NCBI RefSeq assembly: GCF_026898155.1
Contig: NZ_CP114029.1
Coordinates: 5,285,072 to 5,349,071, forward strand
DNA: 64,000 nt
Source of the DNA: Jiella pelagia
GTDB lineage: Bacteria > Pseudomonadota > Alphaproteobacteria > Rhizobiales > Rhizobiaceae
Reading direction: 5' to 3'
Below, one piece after another: positions 26,816-34,892 of this stretch (the first letter of the stretch is position 1; every line of letters begins with the position of its first letter). The translations under genes were made by a program, and so were the position numbers. Below the pieces are notes generated by a model. It did no database searches. It was not told the DNA's origin and worked only from the letters and a program-made list of their open reading frames with translations.

Positions 26816-28081
26816 TCAGTGGCTCGCGTCGAGCCAGGCGTCGATCTTGGCGGTCAGCGCTTCGCCGAGCGCCTCGTCGATCTCCAACTCCTCGACCATC
26901 TCGTCGACGAAGGCCTTGACCAGAAGGGCTTTCGCCTGCGGCGCCGGGATGCCGCGCGACATCAGGTAGAACAGGTGCTCGCCGTTGATCTCGCCCGCCG
27001 TCGCGCCGTGGCCGCACTGGACGTCGTCGGCGAAGATCTCGAGCTCCGGCTTGGCCGAAAAGTCGCCGTCCTCCGACAGGAGCAGCGTGTTGCACGCCAT
27101 CTTCGCGTCGGTCTTCTGGGCTTCCCGGGCGACCTTGATCATGCCCTGGAAGACGCCGTGGCCGCCCATCAGCACGTTGCGGAAGGTCTCCGTCGCGGTG
27201 GTGTTCGGATGGGTGTGGCGCAGCGTCGTCGTCACGTCGACATGCTGGTCCTTCTGGAGAAGGTTCACGCCGCGCATGATGATTTCGGACCCCTCGCCGG
27301 CCGTCACGGCGTGGACTTCCTGGCGAACCAACCCACCGCCTGCATTGAGAACGAAGAGCTTGAAGGTGGCGTTTGCGCCGACCGAGACGTTGAGCTGGCC
27401 GAGATGCGCCGCGTCGAGATCCTTTGCTTGATCGACGACCCAGAGCACTTCCGCTCCGTCGCCGATGGCAAGATGCGACACCAAGCTCGACGGAGCCGGC
27501 GAACCGCCACCCTCGACGCGCTCGATGAAGACCGCCTTGGCGCCGTTGCCGACATCGACCTTCACCGCCGCATGGGACTGAAGGCCGATGCCGCTGCGCA
27601 GTTCGATCGGCGCGGCAACCTCGGCCCTGTCCGCCACCGCAATCGTTGCCGCACGGGCGCCGAAGGCGGCGTTGACGAGGCGGACCGTATCAACCGGCCG
27701 GTCGAGATGGTTCGGGCTCTCGTGCCAGTCGGCGAGAGCATCGGTGGCCGCGATGGTGACGCCGTCCGGCGCGCTCGCACGCTCCGGCGCGTCGAGATCG
27801 ACAACCGTCGAGCCCGGCACCAGCGGCGCCAGCACCGTCTCGGTCTGCGGGAATTCCCGGGCGGCGACGGCCTCGATCAGGTGGTCGCCGCCGAGACGGC
27901 GGCCCATCAGGCCGCGCAGGTCGGTGTAGTGCCAGGCCTCGACGCGGCGATGGGGCAAGCCCTCGCGGCGCAGCGCCTCGATCGCGGCGCGCCGCGCGTC
28001 CTCGTCGGTACCGGCGGCTTCCGCCAGCTGGACGAGTGCCGTCTCGGCCGGCGTGCGGGGGCGGAGTTCGGTGACGCTCAT
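26816..28081 (-). CDS. sufD: Fe-S cluster assembly protein SufD
   Basis: Scaffold partner of SufB and SufC (SufBC2D complex). 421 residues, right-handed beta-helix family PF01458. C-terminal hallmark segments: KTDAKMACNTLLLSEDGDFSAKPELEIFADDVQCGHGATAGEI and LFYLMSRGIPAPQAKALLVKAFV. The frame is intact even though it contains a GAGCTC hexamer (in KPELE), useful as a control for the motif-linked breaks elsewhere. It starts 4 bp after the sufC stop. Confidence 0.96.
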   Translation of the reverse strand: MSVTELRPRTPAETALVQLAEAAGTDEDARRAAIEALRREGLPHRRVEAWHYTDLRGLMGRRLGGDHLIEAVAAREFPQTETVLAPLVPGSTVVDLDAPERASAPDGVTIAATDALADWHESPNHLDRPVDTVRLVNAAFGARAATIAVADRAEVAAPIELRSGIGLQSHAAVKVDVGNGAKAVFIERVEGGGSPAPSSLVSHLAIGDGAEVLWVVDQAKDLDAAHLGQLNVSVGANATFKLFVLNAGGGLVRQEVHAVTAGEGSEIIMRGVNLLQKDQHVDVTTTLRHTHPNTTATETFRNVLMGGHGVFQGMIKVAREAQKTDAKMACNTLLLSEDGDFSAKPELEIFADDVQCGHGATAGEINGEHLFYLMSRGIPAPQAKALLVKAFVDEMVEELEIDEALGEALTAKIDAWLDASH

Positions 28082-28085
28082 GGGA

Positions 28086-28841
28086 TTACGCAGCCTCGCC
28101 GATGATCTGGCCGTAGCCCTCGTTCTCCAGCTGCAGCGCGAGGTCCTTTGTCCCGGACTTGATGATCCTGCCCTTGTAGAGGACGTGGACCGTATCCGGC
28201 ACGATGTAGTCGAGCAGGCGCTGATAGTGAGTGATGACCAGGAACGACCGCTCGGCCGAACGCAGCGCGTTGACGCCGTCGGCGACGATCTTCAGGGCGT
28301 CGATGTCGAGGCCGGAATCGGTCTCGTCCATGACGCAGAGCTTCGGCTCCAGCAGCGCCATCTGCAGGATCTCGGCGCGCTTCTTCTCGCCGCCGGAAAA
28401 GCCGACATTGAGCGGACGCTTCAGCATCTGGGCGTCGATCTTCAGTTCGGCCGCGGCCGCCTTCACGCGGCGCATGAAGTCCGGCGTCATCAGCTCGGCC
28501 TCGCCGCGCGCCTTGCGCTGGGCGTTCATCGCCGTCTTCAGGAAGGTCATGGTCGCGACGCCGGGGATCTCCAGCGGATACTGGAAGGCCAGGAAGACGC
28601 CCGAAGCGGCGCGCTCGGCCGGATCCATCTCGAGGATCGACTCGCCGTTGTAGAGGATGTCGCCCTCGGTCACCTCGTAGTCGTCGCGGCCGGCGAGGAT
28701 GTAGGACAGGGTCGACTTGCCGGAGCCGTTCGGCCCCATGATCGCGGCGACCTCGCCGTCCTTCACCGTCAGGTCGACGCCCTTGAGGATCTCGGTGCCC
28801 TCCTCAGTGACGCGGGCATGGAGGTTCTTGATTTCGAGCAT
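28086..28841 (-). CDS. sufC: Fe-S assembly ATPase SufC
   Basis: ABC-type ATPase driving cluster assembly on SufB-SufD; cytosolic, no membrane domain. 251 residues. Walker A GPNGSGKST (about 34-42), Q-loop in LAFQYPLEIPGV, signature FSGGEKKRAEILQ, Walker B LCVMDETDSGLDID and the H-loop ITHYQRLL. It is preceded by two small coiled-coil genes that separate it from sufB. Confidence 0.97.
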   Translation of the reverse strand: MLEIKNLHARVTEEGTEILKGVDLTVKDGEVAAIMGPNGSGKSTLSYILAGRDDYEVTEGDILYNGESILEMDPAERAASGVFLAFQYPLEIPGVATMTFLKTAMNAQRKARGEAELMTPDFMRRVKAAAAELKIDAQMLKRPLNVGFSGGEKKRAEILQMALLEPKLCVMDETDSGLDIDALKIVADGVNALRSAERSFLVITHYQRLLDYIVPDTVHVLYKGRIIKSGTKDLALQLENEGYGQIIGEAA

Positions 28842-28897
28842 GGTGTCTTTTCGTCTCTAGCGTTCGTTCGTGTGTGGTCAGTGCAATGCGGTCGGGC

Positions 28898-29098
28898 TTA
28901 GCGGCGATCAGCGTCGTCCGCGGTTCTGATCTCTTCGAGCAGCCGTTGGCGCTCGGCCTGAAGCACCTCGACTTCGTCGGCGACGACCGGATCGGTCATC
29001 GACCCCTGAGCCATCGCGACGGCCTCGCGAGCCTGCTCGATCTGATCCTCGATCGCACGCAGGCGGGCGTGGCGCGGGTCCGTCGGGTCGGAGGTCAT
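28898..29098 (-). CDS. Small coiled-coil protein inside the suf operon
   Basis: 66-residue, mostly helical, charged protein (MTSDPTDPRHARLRAIEDQI, later EVLQAERQRLLEEIRTADD). No family recognised. Its ATG shares one base with the upstream small gene's stop (TGATG), indicating translational coupling. It sits between sufB and sufC on the same strand. It could be a hypothetical helper of the SufBC complex or simply an inserted pair; the sequence does not tell. Confidence 0.65.
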   Translation of the reverse strand: MTSDPTDPRHARLRAIEDQIEQAREAVAMAQGSMTDPVVADEVEVLQAERQRLLEEIRTADDADRR

Positions 29099-29319
29099 CA
29101 GTCTACCAGTTCCAGCCGGCGTTCGATGCGGTCGAGGCGCGATTCCAGGCTGGCGAACCGGTGGTCACTGAGCGTGTTGCTCCCAACCAGACCACCGACA
29201 TGTTGGCGAATGACGAGCGATTCCGCCGACAGCCGATCGACCTTCTCTTCCAGACGCGCCATTTGCTGGCGCATGGATCGCAGATGTTCGAGGACCAGAT
29301 TTTCGACGTTCTCGTTCAT
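29098..29319 (-). CDS. Small coiled-coil protein inside the suf operon
   Basis: 73-residue protein with a heptad-like pattern across most of its length: VLEHLRSMRQQMARLEEKVDRL, then FASLESRLDRIERRLELVD. No enzymatic motif or membrane segment. Proteins of this look occur as hypotheticals in rhizobia. The ATG at 29319 is preceded by CAGGAGCAAGCC, a good ribosome-binding site. It starts about 80 bp after sufB and is coupled to the following 66-residue gene. Confidence 0.68.
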   Translation of the reverse strand: MNENVENLVLEHLRSMRQQMARLEEKVDRLSAESLVIRQHVGGLVGSNTLSDHRFASLESRLDRIERRLELVD

Positions 29320-29401
29320 GGCTTGCTCCTGGCAAGTGACTCCGCAACCACCATCTTAAACCACGTTTCAGACCCGGCCGCGGAAGTCATCACCGTCCGC
29401 G

Positions 29402-30922
29402 TCACCCCACCGAGCCTTCCAGCGAAATCCCGATCAGCTTCTGCGCTTCCACCGCAAATTCCATCGGCAGCTGCTGGATGACGTCGCGCACGAAGCCGTT
29501 GACGATCAGCGCCACCGCTTCCTCCTCCGGGATGCCGCGCTGCATGCAGTAGAACAGCTGGTCGTCGGAGATCTTGGAGGTCGTCGCCTCGTGCTCGAAC
29601 TGCGCCGTGGCGTTCTTCGACTCGATATAGGGCACAGTATGCGCGCCGCAGTCGTTGCCGATCAGGAGCGAGTCGCACTGGGTGAAGTTGCGGGCATTGG
29701 CCGCCTTGCGGTTGGCCGTGACCAGACCGCGATAGGTGTTGTTGGAATTGCCCGCCGAAATGCCCTTGGAGATGATCCGGCTCGTGGTGTTCTTGCCGAG
29801 ATGGATCATCTTTGTGCCCGAGTCGATCTGCTGGCGGCCGTTCGAGACCGCGATCGAATAGAACTCACCGCGGGAATTGTCGCCCCTTAGGATGCAGGAC
29901 GGGTATTTCCAGGTGATCGCCGAGCCTGTCTCGACCTGCGTCCACGAGATGCGCGAGTTCTTGCCGCGGCAGTCGCCCCGCTTGGTGACGAAGTTGTAGA
30001 TGCCGCCCTTGCCTTCCTTGTCGCCCGGATACCAGTTCTGGACGGTGGAATATTTGATCTCGGCATCGTCCAGCGCGACCAGCTCGACGACGGCGGCATG
30101 CAGCTGGTTCTCGTCGCGCTGCGGCGCCGTGCAGCCTTCGAGATAGGAAACGTAGGAGCCGGCGTCGGCGATGATCAGCGTCCGCTCGAACTGGCCGGTG
30201 TTCTTTTCGTTGATGCGGAAATAGGTCGACAGCTCCATCGGGCAGCGCACCCCCGGCGGCACGTACACGAATGAGCCGTCGGTGAAGACAGCCGAGTTCA
30301 TGGTGGCGAAGAAGTTGTCTGACACCGGGACCACCGAGCCGAGATATTTCTTCACCAGCTCGGGATGCTCGCGGATCGCCTCGGAGATCGGCATGAAGAT
30401 CACGCCGGCCTTCTGCAGCTCCTTCTTGAAGGTCGTCGCGACCGAAACCGAATCGAACACCGCGTCGACGGCAACGCGATTGCCTGTCGGCATGGCGAGG
30501 CCGTTCTCGTCCGTCTCGGGCTCGGCCTGCGGCTTGACGACGCCGGCGAGGATCTCCTGCTCGCGCAGGGGGATGCCCAGCTTCTCGTAGGTGCGCAGGA
30601 TTTCCGGATCGACCTCGTCGAGCGAGGCCGGACCGGACATCGACTTCGGCGCCGCGTAATAGTGGATGTCCTGGAAGTCGATCGGCGGATAGTCGACGCG
30701 GGCCCAGTCGGGGCTCTCCATCGTCTTCCACCGCTCGAATGCCTCGAGGCGCCAGGCAAGCATCCATTCGGGCTCGCCCTTCTTGGCCGAGATGAGCTTG
30801 ATGATCTCTTCGTTCAGCCCCTTGGGGGCGACGTCCATCTCGATCAGCGTCTCGAAGCCGTATTTGTACTGGTCGACATCGATCTGTCGGACCTGGTCGA
30901 TGGTCTCCTGGACTGCAGGCAT
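29402..30922 (-). CDS. sufB: Fe-S cluster assembly scaffold SufB
   Basis: Core scaffold of the SUF system. 506 residues with the family N-terminus (VDQYKYGFETLIEMDVAPKGLNEE) and PF01458 core: FVYVPPGVRCPMELSTYFRIN, YLEGCTAPQRDENQLHAAVVEL, the SRIISKGISAGNSNNTYRGL segment and the conserved cysteine in ARNFTQCDSLLIGNDCGAHTVPYIE. The frame is intact. It follows the IscS-like desulfurase by about 130 bp. Confidence 0.97.
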   Translation of the reverse strand: MPAVQETIDQVRQIDVDQYKYGFETLIEMDVAPKGLNEEIIKLISAKKGEPEWMLAWRLEAFERWKTMESPDWARVDYPPIDFQDIHYYAAPKSMSGPASLDEVDPEILRTYEKLGIPLREQEILAGVVKPQAEPETDENGLAMPTGNRVAVDAVFDSVSVATTFKKELQKAGVIFMPISEAIREHPELVKKYLGSVVPVSDNFFATMNSAVFTDGSFVYVPPGVRCPMELSTYFRINEKNTGQFERTLIIADAGSYVSYLEGCTAPQRDENQLHAAVVELVALDDAEIKYSTVQNWYPGDKEGKGGIYNFVTKRGDCRGKNSRISWTQVETGSAITWKYPSCILRGDNSRGEFYSIAVSNGRQQIDSGTKMIHLGKNTTSRIISKGISAGNSNNTYRGLVTANRKAANARNFTQCDSLLIGNDCGAHTVPYIESKNATAQFEHEATTSKISDDQLFYCMQRGIPEEEAVALIVNGFVRDVIQQLPMEFAVEAQKLIGISLEGSVG

Positions 30923-31054
30923 ACGTCTCGCTCCATACTCGCCGGAGTCAAGGTCCGGTGGTCGGGTGATACGACTGGGAAAACTTGCTCCCGATCGTCA
31001 AGATAAGTCTCGAATGGCCGCGTTTTTAGTGCCATTCCAAATAATCGCAAGCGC

Positions 31055-32272
31055 TCAGGCGGCGACCGCGGAGCCGGCCCTAGCGGCCGCCCGAAGAACC
31101 AGCCTCTCATACTCGCAGACGAAGCGTTCGAGAGCCCCTTCGCCCGTTTCATGACCGAAGCTGACGCGAATCGCGCCGAGCGCCGGATCGACGTCGAGCC
31201 CGGCCTTCGCCAAAGCTGCGACGACATGGCTCGGCCCGACCTTGCCGGACGAGCAGGCCGATCCCGACGAGACTGCGACACCCGCCAGATCGAGACCGAT
31301 CTGCGCCGTTTCCGCTTTGACGCCGGGATGCACCATCGCGGTCGTGTTGGGAAGACGCCCGGCGCCCTTTCCGAGGATGATCACCTCCGGTAGCCGCCGC
31401 CTCAGTTCCTCTTCGAGCCGTTCGCGCATGGCGCCGAGATGGCCCCCCGCGTCCGCGCCTCGCGCAACAAAAACGTCCGCCGCCGCACCGAAGCTGGCGA
31501 TCGCCGGTAGCGCCTCGGTCCCGGCGCGCATGCCGCGCTCCTGGCCGCCGCCGCGCAGGAGCGCAAAAGGCCGCGCCCCGAGATCCTTCAGGGTGATCGC
31601 CCCGACACCCTTTGCAGCACCCATCTTGTGGCCGGACAGGATGACCGCATCGGCGCCCGTGGCAGAAAGATCGATGGCGATGCGCCCGGCCATCTGGGCG
31701 GCGTCGAGCACCAGGAGGACCGGATGGTTGCCGCGCCGTTCCTCAAGCACCGCCCGAATCGCGTCCAGCGGCTGGATGACGCCGGTTTCGGAATTTGCCC
31801 ATGAGATGGCGAGCATCGCGGGGCCGTCCTGTCCGGCTGCCTCGACAAAGGCCGCGAGCGCGCCGAGATCGATGACGCCGTCCTGATCGACAGGCAGCCG
31901 CGTGACCGCGTCGGCTGCGAAGCTGCCGCCTTCACGCGTCGCCGGATGATCGGTCTCGATGACCGCCAGACGGCTGATCTCGATCGCATTGCCCTCGACC
32001 AGCCAGTTCGGCGATAGGAGCTGCGCAGCCGCCTCGGTCGCGCCGCTGGTGAAGACGACGTTCTCGGCCGGGATCGATCCGCCCGTCCCGCCGACCAGCC
32101 GCGCCACCGACGCTCGGGCATTCTCGCAGGCTGCGCGGGCTGCCCGGCCCTCTCGATGGGTCGAGGACGGATTGCCGAGTTCGAGCGCCGCCACCGCCGA
32201 TTGCCGTGCTTCGGGCCGCATCGGTGCGGAGGCGTTGTGGTCCAGATAGATCCGCTCGCGGCGCCCGGTCAT
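31055..32272 (-). CDS. Cysteine desulfurase, IscS/NifS-like (first gene of the suf operon)
   Basis: 405-residue class V aminotransferase-fold protein. N-terminal RIYLDHNASAPMRPEA, PLP lysine in LSGHKMGAAKGVGAI, and a catalytic cysteine in the flexible loop SSGSACSSGKVGPSHV, the group I (IscS-like) context. It opens the operon just downstream of two inverted repeats that resemble iron-responsive operators. Having both an IscS-like and a SufS desulfurase in one suf operon is usual for alphaproteobacteria. Its start at 32272 is an ATG (MTGRRERIYLDHN). Confidence 0.93.
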   Translation of the reverse strand: MTGRRERIYLDHNASAPMRPEARQSAVAALELGNPSSTHREGRAARAACENARASVARLVGGTGGSIPAENVVFTSGATEAAAQLLSPNWLVEGNAIEISRLAVIETDHPATREGGSFAADAVTRLPVDQDGVIDLGALAAFVEAAGQDGPAMLAISWANSETGVIQPLDAIRAVLEERRGNHPVLLVLDAAQMAGRIAIDLSATGADAVILSGHKMGAAKGVGAITLKDLGARPFALLRGGGQERGMRAGTEALPAIASFGAAADVFVARGADAGGHLGAMRERLEEELRRRLPEVIILGKGAGRLPNTTAMVHPGVKAETAQIGLDLAGVAVSSGSACSSGKVGPSHVVAALAKAGLDVDPALGAIRVSFGHETGEGALERFVCEYERLVLRAAARAGSAVAA

Positions 32273-32307
32273 GTCAACTCGCAGAGGTCGTCTCGTATCG
32301 CCGACGC

Positions 32308-32323
32308 AAATTTCTTGAAATTT
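32308..32323. promoter_or_regulatory. Inverted repeat upstream of the suf operon
   Basis: AAATTTC-TT-GAAATTT, a perfect 16-bp inverted repeat 36 bp upstream of the first suf gene start. Position and AT-rich palindromic form suit a repressor operator (an iron or Fe-S sensor would be expected), but it does not cleanly match a consensus that I can name. Confidence 0.5.
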
Positions 32324-32363
32324 CGTCCCCGAAAGGACTAGAAAGCGCCCTTACACGGCAGCG

Positions 32364-32388
32364 CCAGTTTTGAATTCTTCCAAACTGG
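32364..32388. promoter_or_regulatory. Irr-type (ICE) box upstream of the suf operon
   Basis: A 25-bp near-perfect inverted repeat with arms CCAGTTT and AAACTGG. Its 17-bp core at 32368-32384, TTTTGAA-TTC-TTCCAAA, matches the rhizobial Irr control element TTTAGAA-N3-TTCTAAA at 12 of 14 defined positions. It lies 92 bp upstream of the IscS-like gene and 75 bp upstream of the divergent hydrolase. Irr control of suf operons is known in rhizobia; binding here is inferred. Confidence 0.65.
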
Positions 32389-32462
32389 AACCTACGGAGG
32401 CGGTCCGGCTTCGTCAACCGTCGCCAACGTGGCGCGTCCGCCCGCTATGAGAGAGTATCTAT

Positions 32463-33176
32463 ATGCCCGAAGTGATCTTCAATGGCCCGGCGGGTCGCCT
32501 CGAAGGCCGATACCAGGCCGCCAAGGAAAAGAACGCCCCGATCGCGATCGTGTTGCACCCGCATCCGCGCTTCGGCGGGACGATGAACAACCAGATCGTC
32601 TATCAACTGTTCTACATGTTCGTGGAGCGCGGCTTCACCACGCTGCGCTTCAATTTCCGCGGCATCGGCCGCAGCCAGGGCGAGTTCGATCACGGGACGG
32701 GCGAACTCTCCGACGCCGCTTCGGCGCTCGACTGGGTGCAGAGCCTCCACCCCGATTCCAAGCAGACCTGGGTCGCCGGCTACTCCTTCGGCTCGTGGAT
32801 CGGCATGCAGCTTTTGATGCGCCGGCCGGAGATCGAGGGCTTCCTCTCTGTGTCACCGCAGCCGAACTCCTACGACTTCTCCTTCCTCGCCCCCTGCCCG
32901 TCCTCCGGCCTGATCATCCATGGCGGCAAGGACAGGGTCGGCCCGCCGCGCGACGTCCAGACCCTCGTCGACAAGCTGAAGACCCAGAAGGGCATCGTCA
33001 TCACCCAGAAGACGATGGAAGAGGCCAACCACTTCTATACCGAGCACACCGACGAGCTGATCGCCGAATGCGCCGACTATCTCGACCGTCGGATGGCGGG
33101 CGAGCCTCTCCGACCCCCGGCCGAAGCGCCTGCGCTGACGGCGACTGTTTGCGTCGGCGCCGCGCGCACGCCATGA
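32463..33176 (+). CDS. Alpha/beta hydrolase (serine), small cytoplasmic esterase-like
   Basis: 237-residue alpha/beta-hydrolase fold protein. Oxyanion region LHPHPRFGGTMNNQ, RFNFRGIGRSQGEFDHG, nucleophile elbow GYSFGSW, acid region around IIHGGKDRVGPP and a catalytic His in ANHFYTEH. The family is common and functionally unassigned in proteobacteria. The C-terminal residues after RRMAGE are doubtful: GAGCCTC at 33102-33108 is the recurrent error motif, and with GAGCTC the protein would read RMAGELSDPRPKRLR and stop at 33138, a more natural end. Divergent from the suf operon. Confidence 0.87.
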   Translation: MPEVIFNGPAGRLEGRYQAAKEKNAPIAIVLHPHPRFGGTMNNQIVYQLFYMFVERGFTTLRFNFRGIGRSQGEFDHGTGELSDAASALDWVQSLHPDSKQTWVAGYSFGSWIGMQLLMRRPEIEGFLSVSPQPNSYDFSFLAPCPSSGLIIHGGKDRVGPPRDVQTLVDKLKTQKGIVITQKTMEEANHFYTEHTDELIAECADYLDRRMAGEPLRPPAEAPALTATVCVGAARTP

Positions 33177-33266
33177 GGCGCCGGCGCCGCGCAGAGCATA
33201 CGGCCGTCCCGATCCCGCAAATTGCCCGCAGGCCGAAGAACGGGCCGAAACAGAGACGACATAGCA

Positions 33267-34517
33267 ATGACCGGCTTCAAGTCCGACTTTCTCCGTAGGC
33301 TCGCCGAGCGCGGCTTCATCCACCAGGTCTCCGACGAGACCGGGCTGGACGACCTCTTCGCCAAAGAGACGGTGACGGCCTATGTCGGCTACGACGCCAC
33401 CGCGACGAGCCTTCACATCGGCAATCTGATCTCGGCGACCATGCTCTACTGGCTGCAGGAGACCGGCCACCGGCCGATCGCGCTGATGGGCGGCGGCACC
33501 TCGATGGTCGGCGACCCGTCCTTCCGCGACGAGCAGCGCAAGCTTTTGACCACGGAGGCGATCGACGAGAACATCGCCGGCATCAAGAAGATCTTCGCGC
33601 GGATCCTGAAGTTCGGCGAGGGGCCGACCGACGCGGTCATGGTCAACAATGCCGACTGGCTGTTGAAGCTCAACTACGTCGAGTTCCTGCGCGACGTCGG
33701 CCGGCATTTCTCGGTCAACCGGATGCTGTCCTTCGATTCCGTCAAGATCCGGCTCGACCGTGAGCAGTCGCTGTCCTTCCTCGAATTCAACTACATGATC
33801 ATGCAGGGCTACGACTTCGTGGAGCTGTCCCGCCGCTACGGCTGCCGGCTGCAGATGGGCGGCTCCGACCAGTGGGGCAACATCATCAATGGCGTCGATC
33901 TCGGCCACCGCATGGGGACGCCGCAGCTCTACGCCCTGACCACGCCGCTGCTCACCACCTCGTCCGGCGCCAAGATGGGCAAGACCGCCCAGGGCGCCGT
34001 CTGGCTCAACGGCGACCTCTTCAGCCCCTATGACTTCTGGCAGTATTTCCGCAACACCGAGGACGCCGACGTCGGCCGCTTCCTGAAAATCTTCACCCGC
34101 CTGCCGCTGGACGAGATCGCGAGGCTCGAAGCGCTCGGCGGAGCGGAGATCAACGAGGCGAAGAAGATCCTGGCGACCGAGGCGACGGCCGTCGTCCACG
34201 GCCGCAAGGCCGCCGAAGAGGCTGCCGAGACGGCGCGCGTGACCTTCGAGGAAGGGGCGCTCGCGGAGACGCTGCCGACCATCACGGTGGCGCGGTCGGA
34301 ACTCGCGGGCGGCGCCGGGCTCCTGTCGCTCGTCGTCGCGGCGGGGCTCGCCGGCTCGAACGGTGAAGCCCGCCGTCATGTTCAAAGCGGCGCGGTGCGC
34401 GTCAACGACGAAACCGTTTCCGATCCGCGCGCGAGCGTCAGCGAGGCCGATCTCCGCGAAGGCGTCGTCAAGCTGTCGGTCGGGCGCAAGAAGCACGTGC
34501 TGGTGCGCCCGCAGTAG
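33267..34517 (+). CDS. tyrS: Tyrosyl-tRNA synthetase
   Basis: Class I aminoacyl-tRNA synthetase charging tRNA-Tyr. From ATG 33267 the protein has 416 residues. The HIGH-like motif is LHIGN, the KMSKS-equivalent loop is GAKMGKT, and tyrosine-binding YVGYDATATSLHIGNL and QMGGSDQWGN are present. The C-terminal S4 RNA-binding domain starts around SLVVAAGLAGSNGEARRHVQSGAV. The frame extends upstream of 33267, but the conserved start (MTGFKSDFLRRLAERGFIHQ) is clear. It lies 90 bp after the hydrolase gene as read. Confidence 0.97.
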   Translation: MTGFKSDFLRRLAERGFIHQVSDETGLDDLFAKETVTAYVGYDATATSLHIGNLISATMLYWLQETGHRPIALMGGGTSMVGDPSFRDEQRKLLTTEAIDENIAGIKKIFARILKFGEGPTDAVMVNNADWLLKLNYVEFLRDVGRHFSVNRMLSFDSVKIRLDREQSLSFLEFNYMIMQGYDFVELSRRYGCRLQMGGSDQWGNIINGVDLGHRMGTPQLYALTTPLLTTSSGAKMGKTAQGAVWLNGDLFSPYDFWQYFRNTEDADVGRFLKIFTRLPLDEIARLEALGGAEINEAKKILATEATAVVHGRKAAEEAAETARVTFEEGALAETLPTITVARSELAGGAGLLSLVVAAGLAGSNGEARRHVQSGAVRVNDETVSDPRASVSEADLREGVVKLSVGRKKHVLVRPQ

Positions 34518-34892
34518 AGGAATAGGGCCAACGTTCGCGCCGCTCGCCTCGTGCAGCCGGCGACGTTGCAAGGCGGGGCAGCAACACCACCGCTTCGTCA
34601 TCCCGGCCATCGAGCCGGGAACCATTCCAAACCTTCAAAACTGCCGACCGCATCGACATCGAAGTCTGATCCAGCAACGATTTGGAGTGGATCCCGGGTC
34701 ACGCCCGGGGATGACGGAGCTTTGATTCTGTCGCCCGTTCTGCTCCGCCGGTGCGCCGATCCCGCGGAACCGGTCCAATAACGACGACCAGCCCGCGTCC
34801 TTAGGCTTTGTGCACGGCATTGCGCAAAACTCTTGGACGGCCGCACGCAAATCGTCCCTTCGCCGAGGACGTCCACCGCTACCTCCAACCGC
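34518..34892. other. Intergenic region between convergent tyrS and the AsmA-like gene
   Basis: About 375 bp without a gene. It contains the interspersed-type inverted repeat described separately; the rest shows no recognisable signal. It can be expected to carry the ends of both convergent transcripts. Confidence 0.5.
34596..34716. repeat. Interspersed-type inverted repeat downstream of tyrS
   Basis: Ends are CGTCATCCC and GGGATGACG, enclosing two GC-rich hairpins: CCCGG...GCCGGG near the left end (34602-34620) and CCCGGGTCACGCCCGGG near the right end (34693-34709). Elements reading GTCATCCCGG...GACCCGGGATCC recur between genes in many alphaproteobacterial genomes. No second copy was noticed in this window, so its copy number cannot be judged here. 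Confidence 0.6.

Noticed and set aside
34132..34138. GAGGCTC inside tyrS as a frameshift
   Set aside because: The frame is continuous through it (reads ARLEAL), so this is a genuine GAGGCTC and shows that not every such string is an error.
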